The notes beneath the pieces were generated by a model that was not told the origin of the DNA, made no database searches, and worked only from the letters and a program-made list of their open reading frames with translations. A program made the translations under genes and the position numbers. From Hofstenia miamia (Eukaryota; Xenacoelomorpha; Acoela; Hofsteniidae), in assembly GCA_900660155.1 (NCBI GenBank), contig CABFPE010000040.1, positions 2,009,063 through 2,073,062 of the forward strand: a stretch of 64,000 nt of DNA, written 5' to 3'. Positions within the stretch are counted from its first letter, which is position 1; each line of letters starts with the position of its first letter. Below are positions 11,331 through 20,618 of the stretch, piece after piece.

Positions 11331-11845
11331 CTCATTGACTTTGCTAGCAGAGCAAAAACAGTTTAATTATAGTCTTGTTTACAGATGGTTCATTTAATCG
11401 AGCAGAATCATACAGTTTTGCAATTGGTACTGATAATGTTGCTGCTCTATGTAAACTGGATAGATTGACTTTGTCATAAATTTCAAATGATAAATTTATA
11501 AGATTTCAAACTAGTGTTAAATTTTAAATTTTGTAAAAGTGCAGTAAGAGAAAAAATTTTAAATTTAACTCCTTTGTNNNNNNNNNNNNNNNNNNNNNCT
11601 CATTGACTTTGCTAGCAGAGCAAAAACAGTTTAATTATAGTCTTGTTTACAGATGGTTCATTTAATCGAGCAGAATCATACAGTTTTGCAATTGGTACTG
11701 ATAATGTTGCTGCTCTATGTAAACTGGATAGATTGACTTTGTCATAAATTTCAAATGATAAATTTATAAGATTTCAAACTAGTGTTAAATTTTAAATTTT
11801 GTAAAAGTGCAGTAAGAGAAAAAATTTTAAATTTAACTCCTTTGT
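11331..11845. repeat. 247-bp identical direct repeat flanking a 21-N gap (probable assembly artefact)
   Basis: Bases 11331-11577 and 11599-11845 appear identical and are separated by 21 Ns at 11578-11598. Two contig ends that overlap but were scaffolded instead of merged would give exactly this picture. The repeated unit begins CTCATTGACTTTGCTAGCAG and ends AACTCCTTTGT. Its first part is still loosely LINE-like. Confidence 0.85.
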
Positions 11846-12703
11846 AAAAACAATCTTTCATTTTTAGCGCAGTAAGATTTTTTTAATTCTGATTTTAAAT
11901 GTTGTAAAATTAGCCTTTGTTTCTAACGCAAGAAGAGCTCTTCATTGCTGAAATTAGATGCCCACTTTTATTCAAGTGAAAAACAAAAGTTTACTTGGGT
12001 ATTTTCAAGCAATTCTTCAAGCTGACGTCATTTGCCATTTTCTGACAAATGAAGTACAAGCACAAGCTAATTTGAAAGAAATTGGGATTCTATAAAATAA
12101 ATCTCACATACTGAAAGAGTCAAATAGATGGCCTAAGAAAATATCAATGGCTGAGCTGCCTATAAAGAGGCCCATCCGATTAGCAGTGGGGGAGAGGAAA
12201 AACAGACTGAGTTGTACAAAACAGACTAGATCTGGGGTAAGACTTCGATTCTCTTCATTATCTCATTTTATTGTTGTGTCTTGATAAATTTTGTAGCGTA
12301 TTTGATAGTTGGACTATTATTTCATATTGAAGTGAATAAAATTTGTTCAATTTAAGTTATTTTTAATTACAAGGTTGTTGACATTGTTAATTAAGAGTTT
12401 GGTAAGTTTCCAAAGATTTTGGTTAAGTAATTGAAGAATAGATGGTATTTAACAATTGAATTAAAGTATTGTATTGTGTAAAATATTGTAAAAAAATTGT
12501 GAGATGTAAGTTAAAATCAAAATTCAGAACTTACATTTTAAGTTTTACAAAGTAATCCGTTGCTGTTGGCAGCGGGTACATTGTAAGTGTAAGTACAGAG
12601 AGATTTGCTTCTTGTTAGTTGTTAGAAAACTGACTCAAATCGCATTGTATTTTCGCTTGTTTGAACAAAGTGAATTGAAAATAGAAAATACTACATTCTA
12701 ATG
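11846..12703. other. Non-coding stretch with promoter-like signals
   Basis: No gene is seen. CCTATAAAGAGG at about 12158-12169 looks like a TATA box, and AATAAA stands near 12345. Such spacing is found in promoter regions and in long terminal repeats, but I found neither a matching second copy nor adjacent coding sequence, so the nature is open. Confidence 0.2.
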
Positions 12704-13168
12704 TTAGTGCATAGCACAGAGGACATGAATTAATGTCCATGCCTGTGATTTCCTTCTGTTCAATCGACTACTGACTCGCAAATTGGATCTTGATCCTTTT
12801 GATTTCATTAAGTTCTCTAATTCCTGCTGCACTCGCTCTGATGATGTTGTCACCTTCTCAATTCGTCGTACAAAGAAACATCGCACCCTTCACTCGTTTT
12901 TCAATCGTGCTTGTACTGCTGCTAATTAAATCTTGACTCGCAGCCCTCCAACAGCGATTGATTTCTTTTCCCCGCCACCGAGCTTCAAGAAATCTTTGAT
13001 GGCTTTCCTCTTTGCTGAGCCCTTCTTGAACTTCGCCTACTCTTCCATTTGCTCCTATTTCATCTCCTGTGACTGTCCTCGCTGCCGTAAAACTTGACTT
13101 GTTTTTATTTTTTTGTTGTGTATGCCTTCAGCGGCTAATAAAGTCATTGATTATTATTATTATTATTA
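12704..13168 (+). mobile_element. 3' end of a LINE-like retroposon with ATT tail
   Basis: The segment is clearly richer in G+C than its surroundings. Around 12850-13095 one plus-strand frame reads RRTKKHRTLHSFFNRACTAA, then SPPTAIDFFSPPPSFKKSL, with one stop between; it is coding-like and could be the end of a LINE open frame. From about 13100 it runs into TTGTTGTGTATGCC, CGGCTAATAAAGTCATTG and (ATT)n, the same 3' end as the copy at 9394-9466. The left boundary is uncertain. Confidence 0.5.
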
Positions 13169-13880
13169 AAACGTAAGTTGAAACTTTGAGAAGTTCAATT
13201 GTACTGAGTGGAGAGAATTGTTTTTTAAGCTTAATGTATAAATTTTCTTTTCATCAAATCGAAGTTAAATTGATATTGATTTGAGATGATCCTTTTAGAA
13301 AGAATTTGCCAATACAATAGAAGTGTTCTAAAATTCGCCTAGCATACGAAATCATAAATTTGAGTGTAGAAACATTTTTATTACAACTTATTCGAATTTT
13401 ATGTGTGAACAACCTTGATATTGCAATTGATTCAAATAAGATCGATTAGGAAACATTTCAAATTTGTTGCGTATGGTGGAAGTTACTAGTAAGGATACAG
13501 CCTTTGTAACACCTGCTAGTAAAACTATTAAAAAGAAAGCCCACGCTGACAAGGTAAAGAAGCAAAGGAAATCAGTGCACTTTTTGTAATGAAATCATTT
13601 GGAACAAAGAAATCCACATGAAAGTAATTAAGGTCCTCATGGTTTGCAGTTTCGGTATTTAAAGAAAATATTATTGCTACATATTCAATCTATCTAACAA
13701 TTTTCCTAAATTGTGTAAATTACACACATTCATAAAGCGGATGTTAAACAATGGGCTTTGTCTCGGGCAAATGAGCTGTTAATTGGTCTTTGAAGTGATA
13801 CACGATGAACTCATGCTCCGAGAGTAATTATCTTGCAATTATCTCGCGCGGGAACAAATGCTACAATACAGAATGCATTT
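13169..13880. other. Degenerate sequence between LINE pieces
   Basis: No gene is seen. A short lysine-rich coding-like patch near 13474-13590 could be a further LINE ORF1 remnant, but nothing diagnostic remains. Confidence 0.25.
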
Positions 13881-14330
13881 AACTTAAGTGTTTTGTTCTA
13901 GCGCAAAAGCCCATCGTATAACCTCCGCTTAAAACTCCACGTCCCACTGAGGTGAAGCACTTTAGACCTATCTCTATCACAAAAGCACAGAGTCTTTGAA
14001 CAAATGATCATTAAAACTTAAAACATTCACAAAAAAATATGTATTTCAGCGCGATCAAACTGATTCTCCGGGCCATTTATGGTCTAAATGAATAAATAAT
14101 AAATTATGTATTTCAGAGATTCAAAATTAGTTATTGCTAAAGCTTTTCATCGGAGATAAATGGGGTAACACGAATTTTACAGGAGCGCCAAAATTTGAAC
14201 TGAATTGGCGAGACAGTTTAATGGCTTGAAAGCAATCTCGGAGTTCCACAGGGAACCGTAGAAGGACCAATCTTTTATTCAGCAGGGCAGATAATATCAG
14301 TGTATTGGAACCTTTGCTAATTAATTTTCA
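13880..14330 (+). mobile_element. LINE reverse-transcriptase relic
   Basis: The frames near 13935-13985 give PTEVKHFRPISITKA, the conserved fingers motif of LINE reverse transcriptases, and 14236-14280 gives LGVPQGTVEGPIFYS, the GVPQGxxLGPLLF motif. Several frame breaks separate them, and no catalytic YADD box is readable. The family is probably CR1/jockey-like. Confidence 0.6.
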
Positions 14331-14780
14331 AATAATACACGAAAATCGAAATAAATTGTTAGTTTTAGAAGCCGATCATATGATCTGGTAGTTCCGCCAT
14401 TACTGCCGGCATAGGAGTGAATGACCTACAGATTATTGGAACTACTATTAACTATAATCCTAATATCTAAAGTATGTGAGAAATGTACACGTACGTCAAA
14501 TATTCATAATGGATCTGGAAATGACAGCAAAATTTTGTTGTATTCATATGACTAACGGAATCTGCGCATGGGGCATGCCTCTAATCAGCTGTTAGACAGC
14601 GTACAATGAAAAGCCATGAAATATCAAATTATTAATTAACAGGAGTACGCCATTCTCATCTATATAGCGTAATCCAGCTTTTTTAAGGAAAACCGAAAAA
14701 ATTCAACCATCTGTTCTAATAATGCTAAACTGAATAATTTTCTACGATATATATCATAGATGTTCGATGTTCTTCTATAA
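14331..14780. other. Non-coding stretch left of the MITE
   Basis: AT-rich with no gene. It may contain further unreadable LINE remnants (for example around 14560-14720), but no motif is certain. Confidence 0.25.
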
Positions 14781-14789
14781 TTTAATAAA

Positions 14790-14987
14790 GGCGTTATTTT
14801 ACTTCAGAGGACCCACTTGGATTGACATACAATAATAATAATTGAACCCTAACCCCAATCCCTTTTGCAAAAAATTAATCAACATGATGAAATGCAATAC
14901 AATTGCAATGGTTGGGGTGTAGGGTTAGGGTTCAATTATTATTTTATGACGTCACTTGAACTGGGTCCTCTAAAGTAAAATAACGCC
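14790..14987. mobile_element. 198-bp MITE with long inverted repeats and 9-bp target duplication
   Basis: The left arm begins GGCGTTATTTTACTTCAGAG and the right end is its inverse with few changes (AGAGGACCCA conserved in both). The symmetry continues inward through AATAATTGAACCCTAACCC, so the arms span about 75 bp each and the element is nearly a foldback. It is flanked by identical TTTAATAAA at 14781-14789 and 14988-14996. A 9-bp duplication with long arms fits Mutator-like MITEs. Because the flank contains TTAA and is repetitive, a TTAA-targeting element (piggyBac/Kolobok) is a fair alternative. No coding capacity. Confidence 0.75.
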
Positions 14988-14996
14988 TTTAATAAA

Positions 14997-16350
14997 TGTT
15001 TCTCCTTAACATATTTACAAGTTTAGATTTCGCTTACATAAAACCATAAAACATAAACAAGCATAAGAAATTTCCTAAAATTGAATTTCATCTTAAGTTA
15101 TAATTTAAATACAACAAGCTTTTTTATAAATCATACATTATAGCGTATTATATCAAAGATTTTAATTCATTTTAAAAACGTGGTATTGAATTTCACTGGA
15201 TTTAATACAGACATAACAATTTTGGACAATACATTTTGTCAAATATAATTTAAAAATCCTTTTGAGCTTATTTTTTAGGCAAGGCCAATGCAAATTTGCT
15301 GTTTCAGTTAATTTACAAGATGAGAATAAAAAATTACCCTAAGAATGTAAAAAGTGAGGCAACAACTTTTGTACTTGAGTCATTAAACTGAAGAATTTCT
15401 TACAATTTTTGCGAAAAAATTAATTAATCTAGTGCTCGTCTAAATTTAATACCGCATCATGAGACAAAAATTTCAATTTTCAATATTAATAATATAAATA
15501 GGGGTTTTGACCAGGCCCGTGGCCAGGGATTTTTTTTAAGTACTGACATCAATAAATGCCATTTCTCTTTCTATTATTTGTAGTGAATCACTTGTATGCT
15601 TGCATGTATAGCGCGTGCAACTTAAATAGGTTTTGTTGATTAAATATTTCATTTTAGCCTTGCCCGTGGCTAGCATTTGCAAGTCAGAGGGGAATGGTCG
15701 CTCAGCGATCAATAAATTAGTCATATTTTTACATATGTAAAATAATTTTCCAATTTGGCATTGAATTTAATTTTTGACTGAATGATAGAATTTGAACTAA
15801 AATATATTAGCAGAAACTCATACGAATTTTTTCACTGTAACTTGTTTACAAAATATTTCAACTAATGCACATATTCCACAGTATTCTCTAATATTGATGA
15901 ACTCTCCTTGCTATAGCAAGCTCATCAACACCAGGGCTACGTATTTTGCATAACTTAGTGTGGGAATTATAGTGCTGTTTATATTATGGCCATATATGGC
16001 AAGGTGATATTTGGTATATATTTCGTCCGGGCATTATGACCATAATGGTCATTGTGTAAAATGTGGTGACTGATGGTGAAATATATATGGCGAAGGGGTA
16101 AGCAACATTTAGTTAGATTTTTGCTAGCCGAATAAATTAATTGACTTTTTCTGTTAAGTAGTAGATTATTTCCGCTTATTGATAAAAAATGGAATGTAAT
16201 TTTTTGATCAAAAAACAGTACACAACCAGTTTTTCAATGGAAAATTTATGAAGGTTAATTAGTGCTTTATTCCAAAATATGGTGTTAGAACTAAGAAAGA
16301 GTGTTTCTTCTAAATGAACAGACGCTTTGATCAAAATTTAATTCCTTTAG
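14997..16350. other. Non-coding repeat-rich interval
   Basis: No gene is seen. GGCCCGTGGCCAGGGATTTTTTTT at about 15512-15535 and the related TTGCCCGTGGCTAGCATTTG near 15660 are two copies of a short G+C-rich motif and look like fragments of a transposon family. ATGGCCATATATGGC near 15985-16000 is a short palindromic patch. Confidence 0.3.
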
Positions 16351-16351
16351 A

Positions 16352-16395
16352 GGCGTTATTTTACTTTAGAGGACCCACTTGGAATGACGTCAAAA
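16352..16395 (+). mobile_element. Isolated terminal repeat of the 14.79-kb MITE family
   Basis: GGCGTTATTTTACTTTAGAG, then GACCCACTTGG and TGACGTCA, match the ends of the element at 14790-14987, in some positions better to its right arm. No opposite terminal repeat is visible downstream, so this is a one-ended or truncated copy. Confidence 0.65.
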
Positions 16396-16462
16396 TGTGG
16401 TATCACTGTTAAAAATTAACGTGTATAATACTTGTAGTTGCAGTAGAAACCCTTCCATACAA

Positions 16463-16534
16463 AGAAGAAAGAGACTTAGAGCCATCAGAAAAGGCTGGTT
16501 TGACCAAAAAGAGCAGCAAGAAGGTCTCACATAG
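16463..16534 (+). pseudogene. C-terminal tail of a transposase-like protein
   Basis: A short plus-strand frame ends RKRLRAIRKGWFDQKEQQEG before a stop. The pattern LRAIRKGxxDxxExxEG recalls, from memory, the C-termini of DDE-transposase-related proteins. It lies about 70 bp right of the isolated terminal repeat at 16352-16395, so both may be remains of one internally deleted element. The family assignment is a guess. Confidence 0.35.
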
Positions 16535-16539
16535 CAAAG

Positions 16540-17959
16540 AATCATTTTAGTTTGTTTGTGTACATTCCATTAATATTGATGAAATTTTCTATTGCAAATT
16601 ATATTAGCTTTATGTTAAAAATTCAAAGAAAATTGATTTAGCATTTTTTCAAAAAAAAATTTCCGTCATTTCTTGTACAATTTTTGTGATATTTGAGCTA
16701 TATGTATTTGTATTTATCTAAACATAGTAAAAATCGAATTTTTTAATACTGCGCTGAATAAAATTTTGTCAAATTTTAATATTTTTGCATGGAATCAAAA
16801 CTAATGAATATTTTAAAAATTCATAGAATCTTAGTATGCCAAAATTTCTACTAAAATTTCATTTGTGTATCTGTAGTATTTTTGAGAAATTTGAATTGAA
16901 ATTTCCTACCTACGTTTACGTCATCTGCTGGTTTTCGTCCCCAAGTAAAATACATTTTATCTCAAAATATATGTTTCGGATGCCTACTGTAGCTTAGAAA
17001 GTGATGTAGCACATATTAGCCGCTGTTTAACAGCTACAACGATAGTTTTATTTTCATCTTAGTCCTACCTCAATTTGTTTTGTAGTAGTTGTACCCCTGT
17101 CGAAACGCCAGTCCAACATGCTTTGGTGCACCAGAAATAGCTTTGGTGCTAACTAGAAATAGTTAATCATGTCTCGACCTGGCTATCTTTCACTTTTAAA
17201 ATCGACGAGGTGTTCTTGGAGCATAAAATCAATACATTCATTAACAAGCAACGAAGCTTGGAGGGACTATAGCTTACATCCTGTCTCTTATACACATAAA
17301 AAAATTCGATTTTTTGGTTCTCTAACGTCAGCAAATTGATTGCAATGCCAGAAAGATTCGAAAAATGCGTTCCAAGATCACAATAACGCAAATATTTGGC
17401 AGGGTGGCTGCCATTAATAATTTTCTTAGAATAATATTTGTATAATTAGAAAAAATATTATTTTGACTTGCTAACAATATTTTAGTAAAAGAACAAAGAT
17501 ATCAGGGTTAAATCATCTTTCAAATTGGAGATATAACATTATTTCTCTAATGCTTCCTCAGCACCCTCTCGGTCGAGATAGTTGTCACCGTTTTAATGTT
17601 TGGATAATTTTATTGGATAGCAGATTTTTATTGCTTTTCAAATTTAGCTTTGAGATTTTAGTGCCAGTGTTGCATTACCTAATAAATTTAATCTATTAAT
17701 AAATTAATGTAATGGAAAGATATATTTTGACATGGCTTTCATTCCTGGCATATAGTATTTGACTAATTGGGCTAAGCTGTGAAATACGATACTTTAGTGA
17801 TACTGTTTCATACATATAAGCGGCTATTAGAATTTGTTAACTGCTTATATAAAGAATTAGGTAGTTTAGCATACACTATGTTTCTTGGTAATACATGTAT
17901 GATTCATTATATAGTTGTTTTACCTGTATTTTATATGATGTTTAAATTTTTGTTCTAGA
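16540..17959. other. Region upstream of CCDC112
   Basis: No recognisable gene. The open frame at 17167-17391 (minus) has no known similarity. The right end holds the CCDC112 promoter, 5' UTR or outron; the pyrimidine tract TTTTTGTTCTAG ends 1 nt before the start codon. Confidence 0.4.
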
Positions 17960-20408
17960 ATGACTAAAGACGATGCGTATGTTAAATTATTTAAGGAAAT
18001 TTCACAACTCGAACAGAAAATTAGATCGATTGAACGTGAACGAAATTTAGCGTTCTTTCAAAAACGCAGTGATTTTCGTGAAACTTATTGCTCGTTAGAG
18101 GAAGCATTTATCAAGATGAATGAAGAGAGAAACAGTGATCATGTGCGGCTTAAGAGAGGCATAGAAAAACTACGTGCAAACGTGCGTGGCTTTAGAGACT
18201 ACATTCGACATATAAAAGTTTCTGGGGAAGGAATTGATCGCGTTAAGGAACGCATTGAAGACATTGAAAGCGCAATTGCTAATTTTAAGAGCAGTCAGAG
18301 AAAAAGTTATGACGAACTGTTAAACAATGAAAGGATATGTTCTCAAGAGGTGTGTATATCATTTAAATCTACAATCACACATACATTTATTAATTTGAAG
18401 TAGAAAGTATACATTATCATCAACGATGCGTTGTCGTTGTCGCATGTATCAATTTTTCTCAGATACTATTATTTGAACAGTATAAAGTACTCTTCTTATT
18501 AAATTGTTTTGTTGTAATTGATTTCTCTTTCAGCTCGTGCATTTCTTTAGATTAGTTCGAAACAAATATTCAAGATTTAGACTAAATTAAACATTGTTAA
18601 GGATTAATATCTTTATTAATATCCTGCTTTTTATTCATTTGTATAAAGGTTACTGCGTTAGAGAAAAAATTTGAGTCCTTGCCTACCACTACTGAACAAC
18701 ATGCAGTGGCATCAATTTACAAATCGAATTCAAAATCGGCGGCGTCGTCGATGCGTCCGGAGGTGGTAGCATTCAATGAATTTTTGGAAAGCACCGGCGG
18801 CATGACTGGTGGATGGGAGCAGTATGACCATGGTGTTTTTCTTCGGCACAGAAGAAATACCTCTACTACAAAGTTGAAAGAAATTTTAAGTCATAGCTTG
18901 CCACATAAGTCTGAGGAAGCAATTTCGGCACATATTATTTGGTATGAAGAATATGAAAATAAATTAGAAAGTAAGCGGAAAGCTATAGCTGAATGGAAGT
19001 CGCAAAAGTAAGTAATGCATTTAAGTTTTTAAATATCTTAGAATAGATATTTCGGCTATAAATCTTGAATATTGTTAAAATCTTAATTCAGTAATTAGAT
19101 AGCTTATATTGCATATCTAATTATTTTGAGTTGTAGCAATAAAACTACTTGATTTTTTATTAATTTTAACAATTGAAAATAACAAGTTTGTTGCATTTGG
19201 TTTTCCTGTGAACATTTAATTTACTTCATACTTTTCTTGATAATTATTGGACTAAACAACAAAATATCATTCTATTTTAGAGTTTATAAAATGAAACATT
19301 GTTTGTACAAAATTCTGCCATTAGAGGTCAAGCATTGCTGCAATAACTTTCGAAAGTTCTATTATTACTATAGACCGAAGAACAATGATACATACCATCA
19401 CAGTTTCATTGACTTTCATATTACTCCAAATTTGCCGATAGTTTTGAAAGTCATTGTCTGATATTTTTTGAAGATATTTTTATATTATAAAATGTTTGGT
19501 TAATAGTACTATTATCATTAATATTTAATTTCAATATAATTAAAAATTTAAAATTGTTTTCAAAATTTTTTTAAATTTACTTTACGTAAATCTACATCTG
19601 GTTATTTAAATTATATCAGTTGAGCTTTAAATAAAATAATTTTGAATGCTTTCAATACTATTTTTTAATTGGAATTTCGCTGTTAAACACTAAATTAGTA
19701 ACGTAAATGACTGTTTGCTGCAACTTTTTTGGATGGTAACAAGCACAATATGTACATGTCAAAGTATAGTAATGCAATAATTCATTTAGAACTGCGCAAT
19801 TAAATCAAATTATTGAAGAAGATAGTAAAGAGGATGCAGAGATTTCTAAAGAGGAAACCATTGCAAAGCAAAAAGAATTGCAGGTACGACGCAATGAAGA
19901 TATACGATTATGGAAGGAACGTAAAGAACGTGAATTACAAGAGAAAAAAGAAAGGGAAGAAAAAGAAAGACTAATGGAAAAGAGAGCTGAAGAAAAACGA
20001 CGACTGCGGCAGCAACAGATTAAATCCCAAGTCATTGAATTCCAAATGAACAAGCGCAAACAAGAAGAATTACGAGAGCTTGAAGAGTTTGCTGAACAGT
20101 TGGAAAATGCTGGTTCAAATTCGGCCCAAACAACTAACAGACGCAATGAGTTTCTCAAAAGAGACATGAATAAAGTCAAACAGAAACTTCAGGAGAAAAA
20201 GGAAAGGGAGGAGGAAGAGGCATTGAAACAGTTATCTGCTCAAAAAAGAAAGGAAAGCATTGACATGAAGGTTCAAAGAGATCCTTCGAGAATTCTCAGA
20301 CCCACTAAATCAGTAACATCAAGAATGAATTCCGATAGCAGTAAATCTACGCAACCACTTTTACATATTCCTCATCGAGCGATTCCAGCCTGGAGAGCAG
20401 ACCCTTGA
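17960..20408 (+). CDS. CCDC112: CCDC112, coiled-coil centriolar-satellite protein, three exons
   Basis: Exons 17960-18349, 18649-19007 and 19790-20408 join in frame (1368 nt, 455 residues). Splice signals are GAG|GTGTGT, ATAAAG|GTT, AAA|GTAAGT and ATTTAG|AACT, with phases 0 and 2. The N-terminal exon is coiled coil (QLEQKIRSIERERN, then QKRSDFRETYCSLEE). The second exon carries the family's signature EFLESTGGMTGGWEQYDHGV and WYEEYENKLESKRKAIAEWK. The third is a long Lys/Glu/Arg coiled coil and ends with the diagnostic RDPSRILRPTKS and LLHIPHRAIPAWR. Human CCDC112 has the same order and similar size; it is found at centriolar satellites and is linked to ciliogenesis. The start was chosen because the ATG follows TTGTTCTAG|A directly and the alignment to the family begins there; an upstream coding exon cannot be excluded. 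It converges on the SSAT gene with 210 bp between stop codons. Confidence 0.93.
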
Positions 20409-20618
20409 TATTCTATTCTTGTGCTTACACATTTAATTATAAAATATAATAGGTTTTAAACATTATCATTTTATGAGTTATCTCATGAATTTCTGTTTCA
20501 TTTAAAGATGAAACAACATCTTGTTGCATGAAATGAAAATTTTAAGAGATTATATGAATTAATACTATAAGTTGTAGTTGGTCCACTTGAATCAAGATAA
20601 GCTAGATTGGTCGAAAAA
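20409..20618. other. Short convergent intergenic region (CCDC112 / SSAT 3' ends)
   Basis: Only 210 bp separate the two stop codons on opposite strands. I found no canonical AATAAA just behind the CCDC112 stop; the variant ATATAA near 20440-20450 is the closest. The two 3' UTRs probably overlap. Confidence 0.4.

Noticed and set aside
12158-12350. TATA-like box and AATAAA in one non-coding stretch (LTR-like or promoter)
   Set aside because: No second copy or adjoining coding sequence found; signals are frequent in AT-rich DNA.
19805-20179. Minus-strand open frame of 124 codons
   Set aside because: Serine/Leu-rich shadow of the Lys/Glu-rich third exon of CCDC112.
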